A stretch of 64,000 bases of DNA, taken from PALSA-1444 sp964291045. GTDB lineage: Bacteria; Chlamydiota; Chlamydiia; Chlamydiales; Rhabdochlamydiaceae. Below, piece by piece: positions 16,600-26,400 of the stretch. Location: positions 372,001 through 436,000 of the forward strand of contig NZ_OZ197277.1 of assembly GCF_964291045.1 (NCBI RefSeq), written 5' to 3'. The notes beneath the pieces are model-generated. The model did not search any database. It saw nothing but the letters and a program-made list of their open reading frames with translations, and was not told the DNA's origin. The first letter of the stretch is position 1, and every line of letters starts with the position of its first letter. The position numbers were made by a program, and so were the translations under genes.

Positions 16600-19500
16600 A
16601 TGACAATAAGGCCAAGATCCCCTCAGGAAGAGATTTCTTCATCAGATACTTTTGAGAGCTCTTATAAGAAAGTACGGGAAGATCATTCAAGTAGTCATCA
16701 TGAATTGATGTCTACCATTACCCAAGTAGGGCAGCAGGCCATCACATCATTACAAGAAAGCGAAAACCCTTCCTCTTTAGAGGATCACGTAGTCTCTTCT
16801 TTAGCTTTAGATGATCCTACGCTCTCTCTTGAACAGATTAAAACAATACCCTTATCTGAATGGATTAAAGCAATTCATAAGAGCCCAGATCAAAGCACAC
16901 TCTATTCTAATACAGCAAGAAGGCTCTTAGAAGAAACACATGTGCTGCTTAGTTCTACAGAAATTCTTAGTAAGGAAGATCTATTAGAAAGAGCCATAAC
17001 GCTTGATCCTTTTAATATTTCTGCTGTCTACCACGCATTGATGCATAAAGATTTATCACAAAGTTTAGAAACAGATGGTGTTTTGCAAAAACAGTATATT
17101 GATGCGCAAATGAAAAATCCGTATCTTTCTCTTGAGAAAGTGTACGCTATCCCGAAAGAGCTATGGATCTTAGCGATTCAAGAACATCCTCAGGAGCCTA
17201 TACTCTATCTGCATTTGGCAAGAAGAGTTGAAATAGGGGAAGAGGTTTTATTGAAAGATCACCGAAAGATGACATGGCATGAACTTTATGTCGAATCTAT
17301 AAGACTTAAAGAAGATGATGTTAAGGGTTATATCTTTCTTGCAAAAAGACTTTTGTATTATAGAGAAAAATATTTTTTATCTAATGCAGATCTACTGTAT
17401 TTAAATCCTCAGCTTCTTTATTTAAAAGCACTAGAGATGGATCCTTTACATCTTGATGCTTATCTTGGCCTTGCAGGGGATCTCAGCAATGATCAAACAA
17501 TCTCTCTCAATCACCATTTGATGACGGGAGAGGATTTATGCCTTAAAGTGATGAAAGAGAGTCCTAACTATAGTCAAGGTTATAGCTCTTTAGCCAAGCT
17601 ATTAAGTAATAATACTACTCTTTTAGAAAAATATGGTGCCCCCTATTTTAAAGAGCTGCTTTTGAAAGCTCTAGAACTAGACCCTTGTAATATTCAAGCT
17701 TATATCACTCTTTATGAAGGGTGGAATCTTGTCGCAGAGGAAAATGCCACTTTGCTATTTGCGGGAAAGCGTTATCAAAAAGAAGATCTTTTAATTAAAG
17801 CCATAACTTTAAGTCCTCATGATCTTGAGTTAAATATCCTTTATAAAAAAGAGAGTTTACTCAAAGACCCGGGCTTTTTGTCTTTTTTAGAAAAACTCTC
17901 TTTAGCACCTCTGTCTTCAAAAGGTAAATTATTGATTTATGAGCAGCTTTTAACAGCTGTTTTTTATCAAGAGGGGATGAAAAATCAAGCTTACGAATAT
18001 ATTAAAGCTTTAATTGCAGTCATACGTAAAGAACCTATAAGTCATCTTCATCCTATCTTACCAAGTAAAAATCTTCATCAAGTAGCGAAATTTGCTTGTG
18101 ACCAAGTGAGGCAAATATGGCATATTCCTCAATCTGATTCTATCATCATGAAAGGGTTTAGTCATGCATGGAGTGCAAGACTATGGGCAAAATCTCTTTG
18201 TTTTGAGCATAAAGGAGGCTTAGCTTATGTTCGTCTTGCTCAAATGTTAAGTAGAGGCCGGCTAGATTTTATGGCGCATTATGAGTCTCATGAGAAATTG
18301 AAAATAAGACCTCTACTCTATTTAACAGCAATTGACATCAACCCAGAGCTTTTAGCAGGGTATTGGAGTCTTTACGTTTTTTTAAGATTGAAGCCGAGTG
18401 AAGTTCATCAATCTAGTCAACAGCGGCAGTTAGCACTTCATCAATTATTCAATAAACACTCTCAAGTATCTCCTAAAAAATTAATAAAACCTGTTAATCA
18501 ACCCATCGCATTAACTATACCGCTTATTAATGGAGAAGTGTTATCAAAAAGTGGTCTATGTAAGAAAATATTAACTCTTGCCGGGGATCAAATAGATGAC
18601 AATCTAGCTTTTTCAACCCCTGGTTTAGAAAAACTGACTTTAAGAGACTTAATTGAAATGATTCATCACTACGCAAGTGAAGAAATATCATATGATTTTT
18701 TCTTTAAAGAGCTGGAGAAGAGAAAAATCGCCCCTCTTAATTTAACGCATTGTTATCTAAAGTGTTTAAGGGTTGAACTTAAAATAGGTATCACAGACTT
18801 AGAGACCCGTAAATTCTTGATCCGGCTTACGCAAAGTCTTAAGCGGCTAGAGCCTATTTTCCATTTAGAAGAGACTGCTATAGCACAAACGGAATTATTT
18901 ACCCTTTATCCTCAGATGATTCATCCTTTGAGTTCGTTAGAAGAGCTTACAACCATTTCTGATGAAGTATGGAAAGAAGCGCTTGAAACTTCACCTTGTA
19001 ATAGCTATTTTTATTGTAATCTTGCAAGGCATCTTTCTGCTTGGATGAGTTGGGATCAATATCATAAACACTCTTCTCTTTTTCATTCGTGTGATAAGAA
19101 TCCTTTTAATTCAAAAGCCAAGCATCTTCATATAGAATTCATCTATGGTCTCTACTTTAAGAGTTTACAGCTAAATCCTCTCAATGCATGGACATATCAC
19201 TATCTGGCTGAAAACCTATTCATGCTCAATAGATATGAGCCGTCTTATGCTCATATCCAAATGGAATATCTCTATCTTTTGAGTATTTATTTAAGTCCAA
19301 AGAAAGATGCGCATTATCTTGCTCTTTTAGAGCTTAGCCATGGAAAAGAGCGTTATGAGTTCTTAGATGGCACGTCTATGACAGAACAAGACCTTTTTAT
19401 CAAAGTATTAAGGTTGAATATTCCAGATCAAGGGGACTTCTCTTTAATCATTAAGAAAGATGGGGAGGAGTTACTTGAAAGGTGTTTTTATCAAGATCGT

Positions 19501-21315
19501 TTTAAAGTAGAATCTCAAAAAATCCCTGAACTTTCTGAGCCGCAAATAGAACAATATATTAGAGAAAGTATACAACATATTCAAAAAGAATTTTCTCATG
19601 CGGCCGTGTATTTTAAGCACTCTAGTGAGCAGTATCCCTATATTCAGTATGATACAAAGACATCAAAATTTTGCCTTAGCCACTACCCTTTAGATTATTT
19701 ATCAGGAACCTTTCAGCAAATTACAGGAAAAACGACCTATTTTGATGAGAAACACCTGTCTAGGTGGTTTCATATGAATAGCTTGCTACTAGATAACCCT
19801 TTATTTGGTCTTGAACTCATTGAAAAAAGTACTATAACACGTTCTATTAAATTAAAGATCTACCAAGCTTTAGTAGACTCTATTGTAGAGTGTTCATTTG
19901 AAGATAATATTTCTGATAGTCGTACTCTGGACACATTTCAAGAGGACTATCATGAAGATGAGAGAGGCAAATTGTATATGTGTAAACTAGTAGCTGACAT
20001 TGCTTTAAAAATCAGAAGAGGTGAGATTATTCATTGCGATGATAGTCAGTCTAAAATAAAAATGCATGTTACACATTATCCTTCTTTGAAATCAATGCTT
20101 ACGCCTTCTGCTGCAAGGGGATTTTTCTTCAAAACTCAAAGTTATTTTGAGAGTCACCTGATAAATCCGATAGAGGACGATGAGGAATTCAAGAAAGACG
20201 AGTTTGAAGACTTAAAAACATTCCTAGAAACATTTGAGACATCCTACAACCAAGAGAAGATGTATGGTTTTATTCCACTTGCAATCTCTATCAATGAGTA
20301 TCTTATTTCATTAGAAAAACAAGAATTATTGACTAACGGGATACCTATTAGAGAACTCTATATGAAACTCTTCTCTTTTTATCACAATAACCCAAGTAAC
20401 TGGCTCTTTCCTGATCACATAACAAAAGCACTTTTTTATCCTCAAATCGCTAACTGCTTAAATGAGCATGAACGGATTCAGCTCACTTGCCAAGATAGAG
20501 AAGAAATGGAAGAGGATGAAGAAGAAATGAAAGAAGAGCAAGAAAATCAACTGCACTTCACATCTCAAATCATTAGCTTGTCCCAAGAACAAAAGGATAC
20601 AGAAGAGCCTTTAAGCAAGGTCAATATTTTATCCAAACAAGATCTCTATTTTAAGGCAATAGAGGCAGATCCTTCTCTTAAATTTGCTTATCAAGAAATG
20701 GAAAAGCTTCTTACAGAGCCTATTCAGGTACGCATGGATGTTATGCCTTCAAAAGAAGAGCTTTCTTATGCTTTAGAAAAAGAACTAAAAGTCTTTGCCC
20801 ATCATAGTCAAAATGCTTCTTCAAGTTCACAAGAAGTCATGACGACTAAAACAATGAAACCGATTGTTGCAAAACTGAACCAGATAAAAAATTCACGGAT
20901 ATCTGTGATGCACACCTTCACCTCTATTTTGGATTTTTACCTGAAAATGATTGATCTACACCCTAATCAACCCTATCCTTACTACTTTCTCGCAGAGCAG
21001 CTTCGTGATGGGGAAGAGATGACGCTTATGAACAAAGTTACATTAACAACCCATCAACTGTATGTGAGATCTGTTCAGCTGAGTATTGAAGAGCCAAGAG
21101 CGTATTATAAGGTGGCAACTGGCTTAAGAGAAAGAGGAGGTGTTTCTCTTTTTGATAAAAAGACAGTCCTTTCAAAACTGGATCTTTTAATATCTGCTTT
21201 TTTCTTAAAGGAAGATTCTTATTTTTATCTTAAAGAGCTCGTATGGAATTTAGTTAAAGCCTCTCAAGAGAAAAAAATAATAAGAGAGCTCAAAACACTA
21301 GAAAAGGTACTTTAA
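16600..21315 (+). CDS. Giant TPR-like repeat protein, copy 2
   Basis: A 1571-residue paralogue of the 10430-15004 product. It has the same N terminus (MTIRPRSPQEE..DTFESSY), the same order of degenerate helical repeats (PKELWILAIQEHPQEP, LYLKALEMDPLHLDAYLGL, LLDGTS-like FLDGTSMTEQDLFIK) and the same end (YLKELVWNLV plus 17 extra residues). A Glu-rich insertion (EEMEEDEEEMKEEQ, around residue 1303) is longer than in copy 1. Leader sequences also match (TTGTATTTAATG about 50 bp before the ATG). No catalytic motif is visible. Both copies are open along their full length despite divergence, which suggests both are under selection. Confidence 0.8.
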   Translation: MTIRPRSPQEEISSSDTFESSYKKVREDHSSSHHELMSTITQVGQQAITSLQESENPSSLEDHVVSSLALDDPTLSLEQIKTIPLSEWIKAIHKSPDQSTLYSNTARRLLEETHVLLSSTEILSKEDLLERAITLDPFNISAVYHALMHKDLSQSLETDGVLQKQYIDAQMKNPYLSLEKVYAIPKELWILAIQEHPQEPILYLHLARRVEIGEEVLLKDHRKMTWHELYVESIRLKEDDVKGYIFLAKRLLYYREKYFLSNADLLYLNPQLLYLKALEMDPLHLDAYLGLAGDLSNDQTISLNHHLMTGEDLCLKVMKESPNYSQGYSSLAKLLSNNTTLLEKYGAPYFKELLLKALELDPCNIQAYITLYEGWNLVAEENATLLFAGKRYQKEDLLIKAITLSPHDLELNILYKKESLLKDPGFLSFLEKLSLAPLSSKGKLLIYEQLLTAVFYQEGMKNQAYEYIKALIAVIRKEPISHLHPILPSKNLHQVAKFACDQVRQIWHIPQSDSIIMKGFSHAWSARLWAKSLCFEHKGGLAYVRLAQMLSRGRLDFMAHYESHEKLKIRPLLYLTAIDINPELLAGYWSLYVFLRLKPSEVHQSSQQRQLALHQLFNKHSQVSPKKLIKPVNQPIALTIPLINGEVLSKSGLCKKILTLAGDQIDDNLAFSTPGLEKLTLRDLIEMIHHYASEEISYDFFFKELEKRKIAPLNLTHCYLKCLRVELKIGITDLETRKFLIRLTQSLKRLEPIFHLEETAIAQTELFTLYPQMIHPLSSLEELTTISDEVWKEALETSPCNSYFYCNLARHLSAWMSWDQYHKHSSLFHSCDKNPFNSKAKHLHIEFIYGLYFKSLQLNPLNAWTYHYLAENLFMLNRYEPSYAHIQMEYLYLLSIYLSPKKDAHYLALLELSHGKERYEFLDGTSMTEQDLFIKVLRLNIPDQGDFSLIIKKDGEELLERCFYQDRFKVESQKIPELSEPQIEQYIRESIQHIQKEFSHAAVYFKHSSEQYPYIQYDTKTSKFCLSHYPLDYLSGTFQQITGKTTYFDEKHLSRWFHMNSLLLDNPLFGLELIEKSTITRSIKLKIYQALVDSIVECSFEDNISDSRTLDTFQEDYHEDERGKLYMCKLVADIALKIRRGEIIHCDDSQSKIKMHVTHYPSLKSMLTPSAARGFFFKTQSYFESHLINPIEDDEEFKKDEFEDLKTFLETFETSYNQEKMYGFIPLAISINEYLISLEKQELLTNGIPIRELYMKLFSFYHNNPSNWLFPDHITKALFYPQIANCLNEHERIQLTCQDREEMEEDEEEMKEEQENQLHFTSQIISLSQEQKDTEEPLSKVNILSKQDLYFKAIEADPSLKFAYQEMEKLLTEPIQVRMDVMPSKEELSYALEKELKVFAHHSQNASSSSQEVMTTKTMKPIVAKLNQIKNSRISVMHTFTSILDFYLKMIDLHPNQPYPYYFLAEQLRDGEEMTLMNKVTLTTHQLYVRSVQLSIEEPRAYYKVATGLRERGGVSLFDKKTVLSKLDLLISAFFLKEDSYFYLKELVWNLVKASQEKKIIRELKTLEKVL

Positions 21316-21331
21316 GAGAAGGTTTTGATCA

Positions 21332-21372
21332 GGGAAAAGCTTGATTCAAAAACTTTAAGGATGGCTTTTCCC
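21332..21372. terminator. Hairpin between convergent TPR and MATE genes
   Basis: 9-bp stem GGGAAAAGC (21332-21340) / GCTTTTCCC (21364-21372) with a 23-nt loop in the 75-bp gap between two converging genes. A decayed version is present after TPR copy 1 (about 15039-15083). There is no clear T tract, so confidence is moderate. Confidence 0.45.
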
Positions 21373-21390
21373 TATCTCTTAATAAAGCCC

Positions 21391-22773
21391 TTAAGAGGAA
21401 GAGAGCTTGATCTTAGGGTGTGTAAACTTTCGCATACGGAGGAAGTATACGGCAGAAGGTATCATGAGAGAAAGAGAGGAGAGAAGCCACACTTTATCAG
21501 GAGGGCATAATCCGCTTTCAATGGACCACACAAAGAAGTAATAGACAGCAATCCATGAAAATAAAATATTATAAAATAGTTGAAAGAGGGTGTCGTAAAA
21601 CGCAGTTAATAGGTTGTGAGCTAGCGAATTTAAGCTTTGAGCGATGAAGAAGAAGAGGCTAAAGAAACAGCAGCTACGAAGTAATTTGAGTGTCTCTAAA
21701 GAAAGAGATTGAGGGAACATGAAGTGAATCAAGGGATCTGCAAAAATATAGAACGGAATACAAAGAGCTAGCGTGCAAAGTAGTGTAAATAATATCACTG
21801 TTTTTTGAAATTTCGTAATGAGCTCCTTTTGTTTAAGCGCGGCAATGTAGGCTCCAATTGAAATAATGGCTTGACTCATACCATCTACAATAAACAGGAA
21901 GAAAAAATGAATGCTCTCTCCAAAAGAATAAGCTAGTAGATAATCTCCTCCTTTTAAAGATAAAAAACGTATGACAGAGGCCCACTGAAATAACAAGACA
22001 ATACGGCTGAGTGATCTTGGCACTCCAATTCGAAGACACTCCCATAGTAAAGAAGGTCTTAGTTGATAGTCATTTGTTTGATAAAGAAGTTGATTTTTTT
22101 TGCTTAAGAAATTTTTTAGTAGGAGGGTGCAGAGTAGAAGCTGACTTGTGATTTTTGCAAGGGCAGCTCCTTGAAGTCCAAGAGGGGGAAAGAGCCCTGA
22201 AATCCCAAAGATCAAAAGAGGATCGAGTATAAAGAAGATGAAGTGGGACAAAAAGGTAAGGGAGAGAAGGTTTTTAACTTCACCTTTTCCAATATAAAAA
22301 GCAGAAAGAGCAGCTGTTAAAGGCATGAGAAAATTAAGAGGCAGTAAGGTGTAAAAGTAAGGAACCGTGAGCCCTTGAAGAGGAGAGCTAGATAAAAAAT
22401 AAGATATGCCTAGCGGGATGAGAGCTAGCGATAAAATGGATGTGATAAGAGAGAGCCAGATCATCTGCCACACGCAAGCTCCAATTTTATGAAGAGTGTT
22501 ATTTGCTTTATATTGCGCAATGAATGCTTGAGTGATCGATATGACTCTAAGTAAAGGGAGCTGAAAGAGAGCGCAAAGAGAGAGGGTGCAAGAGTTTGCT
22601 TCTAAAGCTTCAATAGAATACCTTGATAAACACAGCCGATCTCCAAACTTAATTAAGCTCTCTGAAAGAGCAAGGAGAATGAGGGGCATTGCAATCAGAA
22701 TGAACTCTTGCAAGCTTCCTACTGGATAAGCGGTGAGGGTAGATGTATTTTGACTTTTTGACACAATAAACAA
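21391..22773 (-). CDS. MATE-family multidrug/metabolite efflux transporter
   Basis: About 460 residues with 12 hydrophobic segments and MATE-type sequence features (AMPLILLALSESLIKFGDRLCLSR in helix 1, ALSAFYIGKGEV, PLGLQGAALAKITSQ, RIGVPRSLSRI). It is expected to export drugs or metabolites across the inner membrane using a cation gradient. The start is uncertain. No ATG precedes helix 1, so TTG 22773 or GTG 22764 must be used; the first ATG would cut into helix 1. It lies downstream of dnaK on the same strand but beyond a strong terminator, so it is probably transcribed separately. Its 3' end has been duplicated at 15105-15306. Confidence 0.88.
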   Translation of the reverse strand: MFIVSKSQNTSTLTAYPVGSLQEFILIAMPLILLALSESLIKFGDRLCLSRYSIEALEANSCTLSLCALFQLPLLRVISITQAFIAQYKANNTLHKIGACVWQMIWLSLITSILSLALIPLGISYFLSSSPLQGLTVPYFYTLLPLNFLMPLTAALSAFYIGKGEVKNLLSLTFLSHFIFFILDPLLIFGISGLFPPLGLQGAALAKITSQLLLCTLLLKNFLSKKNQLLYQTNDYQLRPSLLWECLRIGVPRSLSRIVLLFQWASVIRFLSLKGGDYLLAYSFGESIHFFFLFIVDGMSQAIISIGAYIAALKQKELITKFQKTVILFTLLCTLALCIPFYIFADPLIHFMFPQSLSLETLKLLRSCCFFSLFFFIAQSLNSLAHNLLTAFYDTLFQLFYNILFSWIAVYYFFVWSIESGLCPPDKVWLLSSLSLMIPSAVYFLRMRKFTHPKIKLSSS

Positions 22774-22800
22774 AGTGTATAACTTTTTTAGAAAGAAAAA

Positions 22801-22824
22801 AACCCTTCTTTTACAAGAAGGGTT
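22801..22824 (-). terminator. Rho-independent terminator after dnaK
   Basis: 10-bp perfect stem AACCCTTCTT/AAGAAGGGTT with a 4-nt loop. Read on the minus strand it is followed by a run of T residues. It lies 19 bp beyond the dnaK stop and ends the hrcA-grpE-dnaK operon. Confidence 0.9.
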
Positions 22825-22842
22825 TTTTGAGAAAAGAGTGAT

Positions 22843-24729
22843 TTACTCTTTATCCTCATCGAGGATTTCAACTTCAGCATCTTGAACATCAGGCTGCCCT
22901 TGAGGAGCTGCTTGATCCATAGGACCTGCTGCTTGCATCGCTTCTCCAATTTTTTGCATCGCAGTATTAAGGTTTTGAGACGCCTCTTTAATGAGGGTAT
23001 TATCATTTGTCTCAAGCGCTTTTTTAATCAAATCGATGTGTTTTTGAATATCAGATGCAACATTTTCAGGAAGCTTATCTTTATAGTCTGTAAGCGCTTT
23101 TTCTGCTCTAAACGCTAAAGAATCGGCTTCGTTACGCACTTCCACTTCTTCTTTCCGTTTTTTATCTTCTTCAGCATTATCCTCAGCATCTTTAAGCATT
23201 TTTTGGATTTCTGCTTCTGAAAGACCAGACTTTGCTTCAATCCGGATTTTTTGTTCTTTTCCTGATTGGCTATCTTTTGCAGACACATGCAATATGCCGT
23301 CTGCATCAATATCAAAGCTTACCTCAATTTGAGGAGTGCCTCTTGGTGCTGGAGGGATATCAGAGAGATCAAATCGTCCAATCTCTTTGTTATCTCTTGC
23401 CATTTTACGCTCTCCTTGAAGAACGACAATAGTCACTGCTGGCTGGTTGTCAGCAGCTGTTGAGAACACTTGCTTTTTCTGAGTTGGAATGGTTGTGTTT
23501 CGCTCCACAATCGGCGTAAATACACCTCCCATTGTTTCAATACCAAGAGTGAGGGGAATCACATCCAAAAGAAGGATGTCTTTCACATCACCTGTTAAGA
23601 CAGCCCCTTGAATTGCAGCCCCGATTGCGACCACTTCATCAGGGTTGACACCTTTATGCGGCTCTCTTCCAAAGATCTCTTTTACTTTTTTCTCAACAGC
23701 CGGCATTCTTGTCATTCCGCCTACTAAGATCACTTCTCCAATCTCTTCTTTAGAAAGTCCTGAGTCTTTAATCGCTTTAAGGCAAGGCTCAACCGTTCTT
23801 TCGACGAGATTGTGTGCAAGAGATTCAAATTTTGCACGGGAAAGCGTGAGGGCTAAGTGTTTAGGTCCTGTTGCATCAACGGTGATAAACGGCTGATTGA
23901 TATCTGTTGTTTGGGTTCCAGACAGTTCAATCTTAGCTTTTTCAGCAGCGTCTCTTAAACGTTGAAGCGCCATCTTATCTTTACTTAAGTCGATGCCGTT
24001 TTCTTTTTTGAACTCATCTAACATCCAGTGTAAAATCACGTTGTCAAAGTCGTCTCCGCCAAGGTGAGTATCTCCGTTTGTAGCAAGCACTTCAAAAACA
24101 CCGTCTCCAAGCTCTAGAATCGAGACGTCAAATGTTCCGCCGCCAAGGTCAAACACCGCAATTTTTTTATCGTGCGATTTATCAAATCCGTAAGCTAGCG
24201 CTGCAGCTGTTGGCTCTGGAATGATCCGTTTAACATCAAGTCCTGCAATTCTTCCTGCATCTTTTGTCGATTGTCTCTGAGAGTCGTTAAAGTAAGCTGG
24301 GACTGTAATCACAGCTTCTGTAATTTTTTCTCCTAAATACGCCTCTGCTGTTTCTTTCATTTTTAAAAGAACTTGCGCGCCAATTTCTTCTGGAGTCATG
24401 AGTTTTCCGTCGATCTCAATCACAGCGTCGCCGTTTGTGTTTTCTGTGACTTTATAAGGAACGGTTTTGATTTCCCCTTGAACTTCTTTAAATTTTCGTC
24501 CAATGAACCGTTTTGCAGAGGAAATGGTTTTCTCAGGGTTCATCACAGCTTGACGCTTGGCTGGAACTCCGACGAGTCTTTCACTTCCTTTAAAGCCAAC
24601 GATTGAAGGAGTTGTTCTTCCTCCTTCTGCGTTAGCGATCACAACAGGAGATCCTCCTTCCATGATGGAAACGCAAGAATTGGTGGTTCCAAGGTCAATA
24701 CCGATAATTCTACTTTTTTTAGTTGTCAT
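22843..24729 (-). CDS. dnaK: Chaperone DnaK (Hsp70)
   Basis: 628-residue ATP-driven chaperone. The N-terminal ATPase domain shows GIDLGTTNSC, VPAYFNDSQRQSTKDAG, IPEPTAAALAYG, VFDLGGGTFDVS and VGGMTRMPAVE. The substrate-binding domain follows (VIPLTLGIETMGG, ARDNKEIG..., FDIDADGILHVSAKD), then a helical lid and a short acidic tail ending EILDEDKE. The start is ATG 24729 (MTTKKSRIIG), overlapping the grpE stop by 11 bp; a longer frame upstream lies within grpE. Last gene of the heat-shock operon. Confidence 0.98.
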   Translation of the reverse strand: MTTKKSRIIGIDLGTTNSCVSIMEGGSPVVIANAEGGRTTPSIVGFKGSERLVGVPAKRQAVMNPEKTISSAKRFIGRKFKEVQGEIKTVPYKVTENTNGDAVIEIDGKLMTPEEIGAQVLLKMKETAEAYLGEKITEAVITVPAYFNDSQRQSTKDAGRIAGLDVKRIIPEPTAAALAYGFDKSHDKKIAVFDLGGGTFDVSILELGDGVFEVLATNGDTHLGGDDFDNVILHWMLDEFKKENGIDLSKDKMALQRLRDAAEKAKIELSGTQTTDINQPFITVDATGPKHLALTLSRAKFESLAHNLVERTVEPCLKAIKDSGLSKEEIGEVILVGGMTRMPAVEKKVKEIFGREPHKGVNPDEVVAIGAAIQGAVLTGDVKDILLLDVIPLTLGIETMGGVFTPIVERNTTIPTQKKQVFSTAADNQPAVTIVVLQGERKMARDNKEIGRFDLSDIPPAPRGTPQIEVSFDIDADGILHVSAKDSQSGKEQKIRIEAKSGLSEAEIQKMLKDAEDNAEEDKKRKEEVEVRNEADSLAFRAEKALTDYKDKLPENVASDIQKHIDLIKKALETNDNTLIKEASQNLNTAMQKIGEAMQAAGPMDQAAPQGQPDVQDAEVEILDEDKE

Positions 24730-25267
24730 GATTATTCTCCTCTTCTGTTTTCTTTTTCTTTGCAACTTTCACACGGGCCACACGGATGATGCGGTCTCCA
24801 GATTTGTACCCTTTAAGGAACTCTTTTAAAATGGTTCCTTCAGGGGCAGTGTCTGTTTCTTCAGATTCCACAGCTTCATGCTTTAAAGGGTTAAATAACT
24901 CTCCCTCTGAAGTAAAGGCTGTAATGCCGTGTGAAGTTAATACTTCTTTAAATTGATTTAAAATCATCTCAAATCCAATTGCCCAGTTTTTCACTTCTCC
25001 TTGCATTTGCGAAGCAAAGCCTAAAGCGTTTTCCAGTTGGTCAATAGGAACTAAAATGTCTGTTAAAACGTGATCAATTGCAAACCGCATCATGTCTTGC
25101 TTCTCTTTTTGCAATCGTCGTTTCGTATTTTCTGAATCGGCTAAGACTCGTAAATATTTATCTTTGTAATCGATCATAGCTTCTTGTTCAGCTTTGATTT
25201 GATCAAGGGTAAGAGATTCAGCCTCAGGAGCTGGCGGCTTCAGTTCTTCTTCATCTGTATCATGCAT
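24719..25267 (-). CDS. grpE: GrpE, nucleotide-exchange factor of DnaK
   Basis: 182 residues. An acidic N terminus (DTDEEELKPPAPEAE) is followed by a long coiled-coil helix (EAMIDYKDKYLRVLADSENTKRRLQKEK) and the C-terminal beta wing (HEAVESEETDTAPEGTI, GYKSGDRIIRVARVKVAKK), the standard GrpE order. It releases ADP from DnaK. Overlaps hrcA by 8 bp and dnaK by 11 bp, so the three are translationally coupled. Confidence 0.96.
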   Translation of the reverse strand: MHDTDEEELKPPAPEAESLTLDQIKAEQEAMIDYKDKYLRVLADSENTKRRLQKEKQDMMRFAIDHVLTDILVPIDQLENALGFASQMQGEVKNWAIGFEMILNQFKEVLTSHGITAFTSEGELFNPLKHEAVESEETDTAPEGTILKEFLKGYKSGDRIIRVARVKVAKKKKTEEENNHDN

Positions 25268-26366
25268 TTTTATTCTCCAAAAGTAAGCAAATCGGGTGAG
25301 GGTTACCTTCTGGCTGTCTAAAAGAGATTCTAAATTTATACAGGCTCTTTGTTAAAGAGAGTGAAATCGAATCTGCAGTTGCCAAAAGGGTTCCAAACAG
25401 TTTACGGTAAGGGATGCGGTGAGGCCCTAAGATGGCAATGGCCCCCACAACTGTTTGATTAATACGGTAAGGGACAGCAATCGCTGAGCACCCTTTCAAA
25501 GTGCCGCCAATCCAGCAGCTTAAATTTCCACTTTTACAACACTCTTGTAAAAGAGATTGCAAAGCGGCTTTATTTTCAAAAAGGCCAAGTCCCTCTGCTA
25601 AAGCGGTTGCATCATTAAAGTCAGCAAAGGAAAGAAGTCTTGAAAACCCTGTTTTCGTGATTTCTGGGGTGTTATTATGTGTAGATCCCACCAGATGCCT
25701 TAAAATCATCTCGTTATAAAACCTGTTTCCAATCACTTCTTCTTCTGCAGAAAGAGTGGGTTTATCCATCCCTTTAAACTTATAATGAAAAAATCTCTCC
25801 AATCTCTTGAGTGTAAAATTACTCAGTTTTTTCTCAAGGTAAAGAATCTCTGTGTGAACAAGGCCAAAATCGGTAATCAGCACACATAAACACCTGTGAG
25901 AGTCAATGAGGACAAGCTTGATATCCATCACAAAGTCTTGATCAAACCTAGGAGAGGAGAGAAAAACGGCGCATCCAGCGATTTCAGAAACGATCTCTGC
26001 CGCTTGCTGAAGGTAGCTAGCTAGCTCTCTTGTTTCTTTAACAAGAGATTTTTTAATGATTTTCAGCTCTTTTTCATCAAGTGTGGGGGACTTAAGATAC
26101 ATCTCAGCATAGAGTTGATACGCAAGGGACGTGGGAATTCTTCCGCCGGATGAATGCTGCTGCTTTAAGAGCCCTTCAGCTTCAAGCTTAGAAAAGTAAT
26201 TACGAATGGTAGCAGAGCTTAGCGAGCTAAACCCATTTTCTCGTAACGTGTTAGAGCCGACCGGTTTTCCTGTCTCTAAATAGAGCTCAATGAGTCCAAT
26301 GAGAACAAACCGCTCTCGTTGATCTTTCGGGGGTTTTCTGGGGGCTAAACTCTTCATGCTCCTCAT
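25260..26366 (-). CDS. hrcA: HrcA heat-inducible repressor
   Basis: Up to 368 residues. An N-terminal winged-helix DNA-binding region (ETGKPVGSNTLREN, SSATIRNYFSKLEAEGLL, HSSGGRIPTSLAYQLY) precedes the HrcA effector domain (CAVFLSSP, IGPHRIPY-like ILGPHRIPYRKL). It represses its own operon by binding CIRCE, which lies upstream at 26401-26427. Start choice: ATG 26366 overlaps a TATAAT box and has no ribosome site, while ATG 26357 lies 8 bases after the end of the TATAAT box. The shorter form, possibly on a leaderless message, deserves consideration. Confidence 0.95.
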   Translation of the reverse strand: MRSMKSLAPRKPPKDQRERFVLIGLIELYLETGKPVGSNTLRENGFSSLSSATIRNYFSKLEAEGLLKQQHSSGGRIPTSLAYQLYAEMYLKSPTLDEKELKIIKKSLVKETRELASYLQQAAEIVSEIAGCAVFLSSPRFDQDFVMDIKLVLIDSHRCLCVLITDFGLVHTEILYLEKKLSNFTLKRLERFFHYKFKGMDKPTLSAEEEVIGNRFYNEMILRHLVGSTHNNTPEITKTGFSRLLSFADFNDATALAEGLGLFENKAALQSLLQECCKSGNLSCWIGGTLKGCSAIAVPYRINQTVVGAIAILGPHRIPYRKLFGTLLATADSISLSLTKSLYKFRISFRQPEGNPHPICLLLENKNA

Positions 26367-26394
26367 TATAAGAGGAGAGGTAGCTAAAAATCAA
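26365..26394 (-). promoter_or_regulatory. Candidate promoter of hrcA-grpE-dnaK
   Basis: Minus strand: -35 TTGATT (26394-26389), 18-bp spacer, -10 TATAAT (26370-26365). The -10 overlaps the most upstream hrcA ATG, predicting a transcript start close to the second ATG (26357). Confidence 0.6.
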
Positions 26395-26400
26395 GCATTT

